Positions 1 through 10,251 of a stretch of DNA of 64,000 nucleotides are shown here, one piece after another. Origin of the DNA: Burkholderia pyrrocinia (lineage in GTDB: Bacteria > Pseudomonadota > Gammaproteobacteria > Burkholderiales > Burkholderiaceae); contig NZ_CP011503.1 of assembly GCF_001028665.1 (NCBI RefSeq), positions 1,240,001 through 1,304,000 of the forward strand. The letters run 5' to 3'. Under the pieces are notes generated by a model. It saw only the letters and a list, made by a program, of their open reading frames with translations. It had not been told where the DNA came from and searched no databases. A program made the position numbers and the translations under genes. Within the stretch, counting starts at the first letter, position 1, and each line of letters begins with the position of its first letter.

Positions 1-79
1 TATCGGCCTGTCCGTCGGGACACGCCACTCACCCGATCGCACCCGCATCCGCCGCGCGGCGCACGAACCGGATCCGGTC

Positions 80-985
80 ATGCCGGGTAAGGACGCACTC
101 GCCGCGCTGGCGCTCGGCGTCGTGCTGCTCGTGCTGGCAGGCGTGCTTGCCGTCACGACCGGCCGCGCGACCGGCCACCTGGTCCGCGCGCCGGGCACGG
201 TCGTGCGCATCGTGCAGGACAGCGACGCGATGCGCACGTACCGGCCGATCGTCGCCTACCTCGCGAACGACGGCCAGCGCCGCGAAATCGCCGGCAATAC
301 CGCCTCGACCGTCCCCGCGTACGACATCGGCGAGAACGTCGATATCTTGCTGGACCCGACCCATCCCGACCGCCCCGCGCTGATCGACGATTTCGCGCAA
401 CGCTGGTTCCCGGCCGCGGTGCCGGCGCTGCTCGCCATCGCGTCGTTCGCGATCGGCGGCCTGCTGATCGCCGGCGAGCGCCGCCGCCGGCAATCCGACC
501 CGCCGCCGACCCGCACCGCAAGCAAGCAGGCGCGGCGCCGCTGGGATATCGCGATCGTGCTGATTCCGATTGCGATCGGTACAGGCTTCCTCGCCGGCGC
601 CGGCGCGACCGGCCTGCGTCAGTGGCAGATCGTCCGCCACTACGCACACTCGACTGGCCACGTCGTCGAGATCGCGAAAAACGCGCGGTCGCCCCGGGCA
701 CGCATGTCGCTGTATTCGGCGATCGTCGCTTTCACGACCGACAGCGGCCGCCAGATCACGTTCGCGCAGGGATCGGCGTCGTCGCATCCGGGCCTGCATG
801 AAGGCGAAGCGGTCAACGTGCTGTACGACCCCGTCACACCCGAGCGCGCGGTCGTCGACCGCTTCTGGGATCGCTGGGGCCTCACGGCCATCCTGTTCGC
901 GATCGGCGCACCGTTCCTCGCGGCCGGACTGTTCGTCGCCGCGACGCTGTGGCCGGACCATCGCCCGCACGAAACCGCTCGATGA
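80..985 (+). CDS. DUF3592 membrane protein
   Basis: 301-residue membrane protein that looks like two tandem DUF3592 units. Each unit has a hydrophobic helix (about residues 7-26 and 154-176), a polar beta-rich segment with a motif of the type 'VLYDPxxPERAVV', and a second helix (about 110-130 and 262-285). The two halves align by eye, so it is an internal duplication. The function of the family is unknown. The frame stays open from base 2 to the ATG at 80 and there is no clear ribosome site in front of it, so the real start may lie beyond the left edge. It converges with the CGNR gene, and there is no partner gene on its strand. Confidence 0.75.
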   Translation: MPGKDALAALALGVVLLVLAGVLAVTTGRATGHLVRAPGTVVRIVQDSDAMRTYRPIVAYLANDGQRREIAGNTASTVPAYDIGENVDILLDPTHPDRPALIDDFAQRWFPAAVPALLAIASFAIGGLLIAGERRRRQSDPPPTRTASKQARRRWDIAIVLIPIAIGTGFLAGAGATGLRQWQIVRHYAHSTGHVVEIAKNARSPRARMSLYSAIVAFTTDSGRQITFAQGSASSHPGLHEGEAVNVLYDPVTPERAVVDRFWDRWGLTAILFAIGAPFLAAGLFVAATLWPDHRPHETAR

Positions 986-1034
986 CGATCGCGCGCCGGC
1001 CGCGCGCGGTGCGGCGGCCGTAACGGCACGCGCT

Positions 1035-1649
1035 TCACCGTTCCCTGAACGCCTCCACCTTCGCGCGATTCCCGCACGTGCGCATGTCGCACCAGCGCCG
1101 CCCGACGCCACGGCCGCGATCGACGAAGAACCACGTGCAACGGCCGCACTGCCGCACGCGTGCGAAATCGTCGCTGCGCAGCAGATGCTCGAAGCCGAGC
1201 GCCGCCGCATCGATCCAGCGCGACGCGGCGCGCGCATCGGGCCGCCACGCGAACCGGCCGTCGACCGCGTCGAACGCGCTGCGCCCGATCGCATCGCGGA
1301 TCGCGACGGCGAGCCGGTCCGCCGCGCGCGCACCGGCGCTGCCGCCGCCTCCGGCCGTCAGGTGCGCGATCGCAACGTATGCATCCTCGCGAAAGCGATG
1401 CAGCGCCGCCAGTTCGTCCGGGCCGTCCTGGCGCGCATGACGCAGAAGCCGTGCCAGATCGGCCGGCGCCAGCAATCCCACCTTCTCGGCCCACGCGCGC
1501 ACGGCCGGCCAGTCGACGAGCTTGTCCTCGTCGCGCGTCTTGCCCGTATCGGCCACCGTGTTGAGGAAGTCGAGCGCCGGATGGCCGCCGACGAAATCGG
1601 CCGCGCCCCATTCGCGCGCGTGCCGCGCATGCTCGTGTCGAGTAACCAT
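1035..1649 (-). CDS. CGNR zinc-finger transcriptional regulator
   Basis: 204 residues. The N-terminal part (about 10-140) matches the ABATE/'stress-induced' helical domain, with a 'GGHPALDFLNTV' opening. The C-terminal 45 residues form a CGNR zinc finger: CGRC, then WC, then the diagnostic CGNR (about residues 160-197). Family members are presumed DNA-binding regulators of neighbouring stress or catabolic genes. It is divergent from the alpha/beta hydrolase at 1731, and an inverted repeat lies between them, so it plausibly controls itself and the hydrolase. That regulatory link is inference. Confidence 0.85.
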   Translation of the reverse strand: MVTRHEHARHAREWGAADFVGGHPALDFLNTVADTGKTRDEDKLVDWPAVRAWAEKVGLLAPADLARLLRHARQDGPDELAALHRFREDAYVAIAHLTAGGGGSAGARAADRLAVAIRDAIGRSAFDAVDGRFAWRPDARAASRWIDAAALGFEHLLRSDDFARVRQCGRCTWFFVDRGRGVGRRWCDMRTCGNRAKVEAFRER

Positions 1650-1690
1650 TTATTTGCACCTATCGGTTTCAAGTCCGGACAATCCGGCGT

Positions 1691-1715
1691 AACCTGTTAA
1701 CAGCAAAAACAGGTT
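1691..1715. promoter_or_regulatory. Candidate operator between divergent genes
   Basis: An inverted repeat AACCTGTT (1691-1698) / AACAGGTT (1708-1715) with a 9-bp spacer. Its left part also forms the palindrome CTGTTAACAG (1694-1703). It sits in the 81-bp gap between the CGNR regulator and the hydrolase, just before the hydrolase start. This suits a dimeric repressor site. It has not been tested. Confidence 0.45.
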
Positions 1716-1730
1716 AGCACGGAGAAGCCG

Positions 1731-2540
1731 ATGCTCGAACTCGCCAACCGCTTCATGTTCGAAGGTCACCGGATCGCGTGGGGAACGCTCGGTGAAGGCC
1801 CGCCGCTCGTGCTCGTGCACGGCACGCCGTTTTCATCGCAGGTGTGGCGCCGGATCGCGCCGTGGCTCGCGCGGCGTCATCGCGTGTACTTCTACGACCT
1901 GCTCGGCTATGGCCAGTCCGACATGCCGGACGCGGACGTATCGCTCGGCAGGCAGAACGTGCTGTTCGGCGCGATGCTGCGCGAATGGGCGCTCGAGCGC
2001 CCGCGCGTGCTTGCACATGATTACGGCGGTGCGACCGTGCTGCGCGCGCACTTCCTCGACGGCATCGCGTATGCGGACCTCACGCTCGTGAACCCGGTCG
2101 CGATTGCACCGCAGGGATCGCCGTTCGTGCGCCATGTCGCACAGCACGAAGCCGCGTTCACCGGGTTGCCGGCATATGCGCATCACGCGCTCGTATCGGC
2201 CTATATCGGCAATGCCGTGGCACGGCCGCTGAGCGACGACGTGCTGTCGATCTACCGTTCGCCGTGGCTCACGCCGGCCGGCCAATCCGCGTTCTATCGC
2301 CAGATCGCGCAGATGCGCCAGCGCTACATCGAGGAAGCGCAAGCCCGCTATGCTGCACCGGACTTTCCGGTGCGCATCGTATGGGGCGAGGACGATGGGT
2401 GGATTCCGCTCGAACAGGGGCAGGCGCTTGCCGATCGCATCGCGAACGGCGTATTGATCCGGGTGCCGCGCGCGGGCCATCTGGTCCAGGAAGATGCGCC
2501 GGAGGCGATCGTTGCCGCGGTGCTCGACGGGCAGGGATAG
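1731..2540 (+). CDS. alpha/beta hydrolase with Asp nucleophile
   Basis: 269-residue alpha/beta-hydrolase fold enzyme. Visible motifs are the oxyanion-hole stretch LVHGTPFSS (about 27-35), YDLLGYGQS (about 55-63), the nucleophile elbow HDYGGA (about 100) and the acid strand VWGEDDGWIP. The catalytic His is in GHLVQEDAP near the C-terminus. The nucleophile position carries Asp rather than Ser, as in haloalkane and fluoroacetate dehalogenases and epoxide hydrolases, so ester hydrolysis is less likely. The substrate is unknown. The ATG at 1731 follows GGAGAAG. It is divergent from a CGNR regulator. Confidence 0.8.
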   Translation: MLELANRFMFEGHRIAWGTLGEGPPLVLVHGTPFSSQVWRRIAPWLARRHRVYFYDLLGYGQSDMPDADVSLGRQNVLFGAMLREWALERPRVLAHDYGGATVLRAHFLDGIAYADLTLVNPVAIAPQGSPFVRHVAQHEAAFTGLPAYAHHALVSAYIGNAVARPLSDDVLSIYRSPWLTPAGQSAFYRQIAQMRQRYIEEAQARYAAPDFPVRIVWGEDDGWIPLEQGQALADRIANGVLIRVPRAGHLVQEDAPEAIVAAVLDGQG

Positions 2541-2576
2541 GCGTGACGCGCCGCCGTAATCGTGTCAGTCAGGCAA

Positions 2577-3335
2577 TCAGAACGCCGGCACGCCTTGCGC
2601 GAGCGTCGCGATGAACTTCGCGATGCGCGGGTCGCGCGGCTGGCCGAACAGGTCGCGCGACGCAGCGGCTTCGACGATGCGGCCATCGGCGAGAAACACC
2701 GCGTCGTGCGCGATCGACGCGGCCAGGCGCAGGTCGTGCGTGGCCATCAGCATCGTCGTGCCTTCGCGCGCGAGCTGGCGCAGCACCTCGACCACTTCGA
2801 CGGACAGCTCGGGATCGAGCGCCGACGTCGGCTCGTCGCACAACAGCACCTGCGGCGACGGCGCAAGCGCCCGCGCAATGGCGACGCGCTGCTGCTGGCC
2901 GCCCGACAGCGTCACGGGCCATGCGTCGGCCTTGTTCGCGATGCCGACCTTGTCGAGCAGCGCCAGCGCCCGTTCGCGCGCACGCTCGCGCGGCCAGCGC
3001 TGCACGGTCACTAGCCCTTCCATCACGTTCTGCACGACGCTCAGGTGCGGAAACAACTGGAAATTCTGGAACACCATGCCGGTCTGCCGGCGCACTGCGA
3101 ACACGGCGTCGCGCGACGGCCGGCGCGCCGCCGCGAAGTCGATGCGCGCGTCGCCCACCGTGAGCGCGCCCGCCTCGGGCACTTCGAGCAGGTTCACGCA
3201 GCGCAGCAGCGTGCTCTTGCCGCTGCCGGACGGCCCGATCAGCGCGGTCACGCTGCCCGGCTGCAATGCGAGGTCGATCGCGCTCAGCACGCGATGCGCG
3301 CCGAACGACTTGTCGATGCATTCGAGACGAATCAT
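2577..3335 (-). CDS. Polar amino-acid ABC transporter ATPase (TcyN/YecC type)
   Basis: 252-residue ATP-binding subunit. It shows Walker A GPSGSGKS (about 36-43), the ABC signature LSGGQQQR, Walker B VLLCDEPTSALDPE and the H-loop ATHDLRLA. The start chosen is the ATG at 3335, giving MIRLECIDKSFG; a longer upstream reading frame only overlaps the permease. Its ATG overlaps the permease stop (ATGA), so the two are translationally coupled. It powers import with the permease at 3332-4012 and the binding protein at 4027-4809. The whole set resembles E. coli TcyJ-TcyL-TcyN for L-cystine; the substrate is inferred from that resemblance. Confidence 0.88.
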   Translation of the reverse strand: MIRLECIDKSFGAHRVLSAIDLALQPGSVTALIGPSGSGKSTLLRCVNLLEVPEAGALTVGDARIDFAAARRPSRDAVFAVRRQTGMVFQNFQLFPHLSVVQNVMEGLVTVQRWPRERARERALALLDKVGIANKADAWPVTLSGGQQQRVAIARALAPSPQVLLCDEPTSALDPELSVEVVEVLRQLAREGTTMLMATHDLRLAASIAHDAVFLADGRIVEAAASRDLFGQPRDPRIAKFIATLAQGVPAF

Positions 3336-4012
3336 CGCAACTCCGCCTGGAACAGCGCGTGACGGCCGAAACGGGTTTCGAGGCGACGTTGCAGCGTGGA
3401 GAGCACCGAACTGAACAGCAGGTAGATCAGCGCGGCTTCGGTATAAAGAATCAGCGGCTCGTAGGTCACGGCCGCGATGCGCTGCGCGGCCTGGAAGATC
3501 TCGGGCACGGTCAGCACAGCCGCGAGCGACGTGTCCTTCACGAGCGAGATGAACGAGTTCGACAGCGCGGGCAGCGCGACGCGCGCGGCCTGCGGCAGGA
3601 TCGCGCGGCGCAGCGCCTGCGCGCGCGTCATCGCCATCGAATACGCGGCTTCCCACTGCCCCTTCGGAATCGATTCGATCACGCCGCGGATCACCTCGGC
3701 GTTGTACGCGCCGACGTTCAGCGAGAAGCCGATCACGGCGGCCGTCAGCGGATCGAGCACGATGCCGACGCTCGGCAGCCCGTAGAAAATCACGAACAGT
3801 TGCACGAGCAGCGGCGAGCCGCGGAACAGCCAGATATAGAAACGGATGGCGGCCTGCGCCCAGCCCGGCCCGAACAGCCGCGTGAGCGCCGCGCCGAACG
3901 CGAGCAGCAGGCCGATCGCGAACGACGCGAGCGTGAGCGGAACCGTGAACACGAGCCCCGCGACCAGCAGGGGGCGCAGCGATTCCGCCATCAGGTGCAG
4001 CCAGGCCGGCAT
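3332..4012 (-). CDS. Polar amino-acid ABC transporter permease (TcyL/YecS type)
   Basis: 226-residue HisM-type inner-membrane permease with about five hydrophobic segments. The EAA loop is 'EAAYSMAMTRAQALRRAILPQAARVALPAL' like (about residues 140-170). It lies 14 bp downstream of the binding-protein gene and overlaps the ATPase gene by 4 bp, so all three form one operon read leftward. Substrate specificity cannot be read from the permease itself; the binding protein suggests cystine. Confidence 0.87.
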   Translation of the reverse strand: MPAWLHLMAESLRPLLVAGLVFTVPLTLASFAIGLLLAFGAALTRLFGPGWAQAAIRFYIWLFRGSPLLVQLFVIFYGLPSVGIVLDPLTAAVIGFSLNVGAYNAEVIRGVIESIPKGQWEAAYSMAMTRAQALRRAILPQAARVALPALSNSFISLVKDTSLAAVLTVPEIFQAAQRIAAVTYEPLILYTEAALIYLLFSSVLSTLQRRLETRFGRHALFQAELR

Positions 4013-4026
4013 CGTTCAGCCCCGCG

Positions 4027-4809
4027 TTACGGCTGCGACACGTCGCGGCCGAAGTACTTCTGCGAGATCTTCGCGTAGGTGCCGTCCGACTTGATGTCCG
4101 CGAGCGCCTTGTCGATCGCGGCCACCAGCGCGGGGCTGCCCTTGCGCAGCAGCACGCCCGATGCGTCGCCGGCGCCGCTCGTGTCGGTCGCCGCGATCTT
4201 CAGTTTCGCGTCGGGTTTGTGCTTGCGGAAATCGAGGTACGACAGCGAATCGTTGATCGTCGCGTCGACGCGCCCGGACGTCAGCAGGTCGATCGATTCG
4301 TTGAAGCCCTGCACGGGCACCACGTCCGCGCCATGGGCCGCCGCGAGCTTGCCGAAATTGCTCGTCAGCGTGTTCGCGGATTTCTTGCCCTTCAGGTCGT
4401 CGAACGAGCGGATCGTCGTGTTGTCCGTGCGCACGATCAGCACCGCGTGCGACGTGATGTACGGCGACGAGAAAACGTATTTCGCCTTGCGCGCGTCGGT
4501 GATCGACACTTCGTTGACGACCGCGTCGTAGCGGTTCACGTCGAGGCCCGCGATCAGACCGTCCCACTTGCCTTCGACGAATTGCGGCTTCACGCCGAGG
4601 CGCTGCGCGATCGCGGTGGCAATGTCGACGTCGAAGCCGGTCAGCTTGCCCGTCTCGTCGTGGTACGTGAACGGCGCGTACGTCCCTTCGGTGCCGACCC
4701 GGAACACGCCGGACGACTTGATCTGCGCGAGATCGTCGGTAGCGAATGCGCTCGTGGCCACGACGGCCTGCAGCAGCGCGACGAGCAGAATGGAGCGGAT
4801 GAATTTCAT
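4027..4809 (-). CDS. Periplasmic binding protein of ABC importer, cystine-type (TcyJ/FliY-like)
   Basis: 260 residues with a Sec signal peptide (MKFIRSILLVALLQ...ATSAFA, cleavage near residue 22). It is followed by an SBP family 3 domain. Characteristic stretches are FRVGTEGTYAPFTY, GFDVDIA, WDGLIAGL, YDAVVN and the C-terminal LLRKGSPALVAAIDKAL. They closely follow E. coli TcyJ (EGTYPPF, KWDGMLASLD, DVVINQVTISD), so L-cystine is the best guess. The start is the ATG at 4809; the longer frame upstream is non-coding. It is the first gene of the three-gene operon. Confidence 0.87.
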   Translation of the reverse strand: MKFIRSILLVALLQAVVATSAFATDDLAQIKSSGVFRVGTEGTYAPFTYHDETGKLTGFDVDIATAIAQRLGVKPQFVEGKWDGLIAGLDVNRYDAVVNEVSITDARKAKYVFSSPYITSHAVLIVRTDNTTIRSFDDLKGKKSANTLTSNFGKLAAAHGADVVPVQGFNESIDLLTSGRVDATINDSLSYLDFRKHKPDAKLKIAATDTSGAGDASGVLLRKGSPALVAAIDKALADIKSDGTYAKISQKYFGRDVSQP

Positions 4810-4877
4810 GGTGCGGACCCCGAACGATGGAAGGGAGTGAACCCGCCGACCCGACCGGCCGCGCGAGAGGTCCGCGA

Positions 4878-4905
4878 ATTCTACCGACGCGCCGATGCGC
4901 GGCAA
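4878..4905 (-). promoter_or_regulatory. Promoter of the ABC importer operon
   Basis: On the minus strand a -35-like TTGCCG (complement of 4900-4905) and a -10-like TAGAAT (complement of 4878-4883) are 16 bp apart. They lie about 70 bp upstream of the binding-protein start. The 324-bp gap 4810-5133 holds nothing else that I can support. Confidence 0.45.
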
Positions 4906-5133
4906 AAACGCAAATCCGCTAACGATATGAGCGCGTCGAATAACGCGCCGGCCAGCCACTCGTTCCGAGATGAAAGCCATCGCGATGCAGCCCAGCAATC
5001 GTCCGACGATTCGTTACCGGTGGTTACAGAAGCGACACCGCGGTATCACCCATTCGGCACGCGCTACGTACCATGAAGACAGGTGAACCGATTGCTCGCG
5101 GGCCCTGCCGCCCGCGAACGGAGTGAACGGCAA

Positions 5134-5409
5134 ATGAAACGCATCCTGTTGTCCGGTGCCCTCGGCGTCGCCGGCGCCTGCCTGTCGGCAAGCGCGTTCG
5201 CGCGTACCGACATCGGCGTGTATTTCGGCGTGCCGGGGCCCGTGATCGAAGCGCCGCCGCCTGTCTACTACGCGCCGCCGCCGCCCGTCGTGTACGAACC
5301 GGCGCCCGTCTATTACGGCCCGTACTACGGCGACTATCGTTACCGCTACTACCGGCACGACAACGGCTGGCATCGCGGCTGGCGTCATCACCACCACGAC
5401 GACGATTGA
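5134..5409 (+). CDS. Small exported Pro/Tyr/His-rich protein
   Basis: 91 residues with a signal peptide (MKRILLSGALGVAGACLSASAFA). The mature part is low in complexity: Pro-Tyr-rich (PPPVYYAPPPP, YYGPYYGDYRYRYYR) and ends HHHHDDD. Proteins of this kind are common in Burkholderia periplasms; the role is unknown and metal binding by the His/Asp tail is only a guess. The start at 5134 is chosen because it begins the signal peptide; a GTG at 5083 would add 17 unlikely residues. Confidence 0.75.
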   Translation: MKRILLSGALGVAGACLSASAFARTDIGVYFGVPGPVIEAPPPVYYAPPPPVVYEPAPVYYGPYYGDYRYRYYRHDNGWHRGWRHHHHDDD

Positions 5410-5458
5410 CCGCCACCTGGCGGCCGTCGCGGCCGCATCCCGCCCCGGGGATATTCCG

Positions 5459-5482
5459 CGCGCCGGCCTTCGAGCCGGCGCG
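5459..5482. terminator. GC-rich hairpin between convergent genes
   Basis: A 9-bp perfect stem CGCGCCGGC / GCCGGCGCG with the loop CTTCGA lies between the ends of the exported-protein gene (+) and phnY (-). There is no T tract, so terminator function is tentative. Confidence 0.4.
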
Positions 5483-5499
5483 TCCGCATCACGCGCCGC

Positions 5500-6954
5500 T
5501 CACCACGGCAGCGAATACGTCTTCGTATTCGTGAAGCTCTTCATCGCTTCCTGCACACCTTCCTTGTAACCGAGCCCCGAATCCTTCACGCCGCCGAACG
5601 GCGTCAGTTCGAGCCGGTAGCCCGGCACCTCGCGCACGTTCACGCTGCCCACTTCCAGCTCGGTGATGAAGCGCGTGATGTTGTCGAAGCGGTTCGTGCA
5701 GACCGATGACGACAGCGCATAGTCGGTGCTGTTCGACATCCGGATCGCTTCGTCGATGTCGCGGAAACGCATGATCGGCGACACGGGGCCGAAGGTCTCG
5801 TGCTTCACCAGCGGCATGTCGGGCGTCACGCGATCGATCACCGTCGGCGAATACAGCGCGCCGTTGCGCACATTGCCGACCAGCAGCCGCGCACCGCGCG
5901 CGATCGCATCGTTCACCTGCTGCTCGCAGAATTTCGCGGCCGCTTCGTCGATCACGGTGCCCATGTCGACCGACGGATCTGACGGATTCCCGTACGACCA
6001 CGCGCGCGTCTTCTCGACGACCAGTTCGGTGAAGCGATCGGCCACCGCCTCGTGCACGAGCATCCGCTTGATCGCCGTGCAGCGCTGCCCCGAGTTCTTG
6101 TACGAGCCCGATACCGCGAGCGTGCTCGCTTCGTCGAGATCGGCGTCTTCCATCACGATGATCGGATCGTTGCCGCCGAGTTCGAGCACCGCGCGCCGGT
6201 AACCCATCCGCGCTGCGATCGACTTGCCGATCGATACGCCGCCGGTGAACGTGATCAGGTCGATCGCCGGGTTCGTGATCAGCTCGTCGGCAATCTCCTT
6301 CGGGTCGCCGGTGACAACCTGCAGCATCTGCGGCGGCAGGCCGGCTTCGTACAGGATGTCCGCGAACAGGTAGCACGACAGCGGCACCTTCTCCGACGGC
6401 TTCACGACGATCCGGTTGTTGGTCGCGACCGACGGCACGATCTTGTGCGCGACCTGGTTCATCGGGTGGTTGAACGGCGTGATCGCCGAGATCACGCCGA
6501 GCAGCGGGTCGCGCTGCGTGTACACGCGGCGCTTCTTGCCGTGCGGCGTCAGATCGCACGAGAAGATCTGACCGTCGTCCTTCAGCACTTCGCCTGCGCC
6601 GAACGTCAGCACGTCGGCCACGCGCCCGGCTTCGTACGTCGAATCCTTGATGCACAACCCGGCTTCGGCCGTGATCAGCGCCGCGATCTCGGCGGTGCGC
6701 GAGCGCACGATGTCGGCCGCGCGGCGCAGGATCGCCGCGCGATCGTGGCGCGTGAGCGTCGGCCGGTACGCGCGTGCGACCGCGAAGGCGCGCCGCACGT
6801 CTTCCAGCGTCGCCTTCGGCACGGTGCCGACCAGCGAGCCGTCGTACGGGTTGCGCACGTCGATCACCGCGTCCCGATCAATCCGTTCGCCATCGATTCG
6901 CAGTGCTTCGCGTCGAATCTCGCGGACGGTCGTCGATGCTGCATTGGCGTTCAT
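5500..6954 (-). CDS. phnY: Phosphonoacetaldehyde dehydrogenase
   Basis: 484-residue NAD(P)-dependent aldehyde dehydrogenase. It has the family motifs TPFNHPMN (about 160), FTGGVSIG, LELGGND (catalytic Glu about 260) and NSGQRCTAIK (catalytic Cys about 295). It oxidises phosphonoacetaldehyde to phosphonoacetate. This assignment rests on its placement directly downstream of phnA, and its length matches PhnY. The start is the ATG at 6954, giving MNANAASTTV; the much longer frame (to 8043) runs through phnA in another phase. It lies 29 bp after phnA in the same leftward operon. Confidence 0.88.
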   Translation of the reverse strand: MNANAASTTVREIRREALRIDGERIDRDAVIDVRNPYDGSLVGTVPKATLEDVRRAFAVARAYRPTLTRHDRAAILRRAADIVRSRTAEIAALITAEAGLCIKDSTYEAGRVADVLTFGAGEVLKDDGQIFSCDLTPHGKKRRVYTQRDPLLGVISAITPFNHPMNQVAHKIVPSVATNNRIVVKPSEKVPLSCYLFADILYEAGLPPQMLQVVTGDPKEIADELITNPAIDLITFTGGVSIGKSIAARMGYRRAVLELGGNDPIIVMEDADLDEASTLAVSGSYKNSGQRCTAIKRMLVHEAVADRFTELVVEKTRAWSYGNPSDPSVDMGTVIDEAAAKFCEQQVNDAIARGARLLVGNVRNGALYSPTVIDRVTPDMPLVKHETFGPVSPIMRFRDIDEAIRMSNSTDYALSSSVCTNRFDNITRFITELEVGSVNVREVPGYRLELTPFGGVKDSGLGYKEGVQEAMKSFTNTKTYSLPW

Positions 6955-6983
6955 GCGTGTGTCCCCTTGCGGATGCGCGCGCA

Positions 6984-8631
<1,648 letters not shown>

Positions 8632-8770
8632 GCGGCGGCCCGACGTGATGCGATGCAACCGGCTGCGAGCCCATGCGTGCGCGGCCAACCCCGCCGTGAA
8701 TCGCCACGCGGCGGCCAGGTTTTCCGGCCGCGCCCTTGCACGGCCCCGACCCTTATTGAAGAACCATCCG

Positions 8771-10159
8771 ATGCGACCCTTCTGGATCGAACAAGCGCTG
8801 TTCAACGACGGCGATCTCGCCCCCGCGCTGCAGGGCGCAACGCAGGCCGATGTCTGCATCGTCGGCGGCGGCTTCACCGGGCTCTGGACCGCGATCCAGG
8901 CGAAGCAGCAGAACCCGGCGCTCGACATCGCGATCGTCGAAGCCGACCTGTGCGGCGCCGGCGCGAGCGGCCGCAACGGCGGCTGCCTGCTCACGTGGTC
9001 GGCGAAATTCCTGACGCTGCGGCGCCTGTTCGGCGAAGCCGAGGCGATCCGGCTCGTGAAGGCGTCGGAAGCGGCCGTCCAGCACATCGCCGATTTCTGC
9101 CGCGCGCACGACATCGACGCCGAACTGCGACTCGACGGCACGCTGTACACCGCGACGTCGCGCGCGCAGGTCGGCACGCTCACGCCGGTGCTCAACGCGC
9201 TCGCCGCATGCGGCATCGACAGCTACGAGCCGCTGCCGCCCGCCGAAGTCGCGCGCCGCTCGGGCTCCGCGCGCAATCTCGACGGCGTCTACTCGCCGAT
9301 CGCCGCGACCGTGCATCCCGGCAAGCTCGTGCGCGGGCTGCGCCGCGTCGCGCTCGCGATGGGCATCCGGCTCTACGAGCGCACGCCGATGCTCGACTTC
9401 ACGCCCGGACAGCCGGCCGTCGTGCGTACACCGTCCGGCAGCGTCACGGCGGGCAAGCTCGTGTTCGCGATCAACGCATGGATGGCGAGCCGCTTCCCGC
9501 AGTTCGAGCGCACGATCGCGGTCGTGTCGAGCGACATGGTCATCACCGAGAAATGCCCGGAGCTGCTCGAAAGGACCGGGCTCGTGGACGGCGTGTCGGT
9601 GCTCGATTCGCGGATCTTCGTCTACTACTACCGCACGACGGCCGACGGGCGGCTGATGCTCGGCAAGGGCGGCAACACGTTCTCGTGGCGCAGCCGCATC
9701 GCGCCGGTGTTCGACCGGCGCTCGCCGTACGAGGCGCAGCTCACGCAAAGCCTGCGCGAATTCTTTCCGTCGCTCGCGGGCGTGCCGGTCACCGCGAGCT
9801 GGAACGGCCCGTCGGATCGCTCGGTGACGGGCTTCCCGTTCTTCGGCCGCCTCGCCGACGCGCCGAACGTGTTCTACGGTTTCGGCTATTCGGGCAATGG
9901 CGTCGGGCCGACCTACATGGGCGGGCAGATCCTGTCGTCGCTCGTGCTCGGCCTCGACAACGCGTGGACGCGCAGCCCGATCGTGCGTGGCCCGCTCGGC
10001 CATTTCCCGCCGGAGCCGATCCGCTATGTCGGTGCGCATGTCGTGCGCAATGCGATCCGCCGCAAGGAGCGCGCGGAGGACGAGAGCCGGCAGCCGTCGG
10101 CCGTCGATACGTGGCTCGCGAAATTCGCGAGCGCGGCCGGGAAGGCCGACAAGGCGTGA
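8771..10159 (+). CDS. FAD-dependent amine oxidoreductase of the phosphonate cluster (DAO family)
   Basis: 462 residues of the D-amino-acid-oxidase/glycine-oxidase fold. The Rossmann FAD motif is VCIVGGGFTGLWTA (about 29-42), followed by the family stretch GAGASGRNGG (about 62-71). The C-terminal FAD-contacting part is FYGFGYSGNGV (about 374). Relatives beside phn genes oxidise aminoethylphosphonate or its N-alkyl forms to phosphonoacetaldehyde, which would feed PhnY and PhnA here. That substrate is inferred from context. The ATG at 8771 starts the conserved MRPFWIEQALF. It is the first intact gene after the phnW stump. Confidence 0.75.
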   Translation: MRPFWIEQALFNDGDLAPALQGATQADVCIVGGGFTGLWTAIQAKQQNPALDIAIVEADLCGAGASGRNGGCLLTWSAKFLTLRRLFGEAEAIRLVKASEAAVQHIADFCRAHDIDAELRLDGTLYTATSRAQVGTLTPVLNALAACGIDSYEPLPPAEVARRSGSARNLDGVYSPIAATVHPGKLVRGLRRVALAMGIRLYERTPMLDFTPGQPAVVRTPSGSVTAGKLVFAINAWMASRFPQFERTIAVVSSDMVITEKCPELLERTGLVDGVSVLDSRIFVYYYRTTADGRLMLGKGGNTFSWRSRIAPVFDRRSPYEAQLTQSLREFFPSLAGVPVTASWNGPSDRSVTGFPFFGRLADAPNVFYGFGYSGNGVGPTYMGGQILSSLVLGLDNAWTRSPIVRGPLGHFPPEPIRYVGAHVVRNAIRRKERAEDESRQPSAVDTWLAKFASAAGKADKA

Positions 10160-10186
10160 CGATGCGCTGCCTGAAAACGCAATGAA

Positions 10187-10212
10187 AAAGGGACGCTGCG
10201 AAGCGTCCCTTT
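10187..10212. terminator. Bidirectional terminator
   Basis: Perfect 11-bp stem AAAGGGACGCT / AGCGTCCCTTT with the loop GCGA. It has an A run on one side and a T run on the other, so it serves both the oxidoreductase gene (+) and the GntR gene (-). Confidence 0.85.
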
Positions 10213-10251
10213 GCTTTAGTGCGGGGCAATCAGCGCCAGCGTTGCCGGGCC

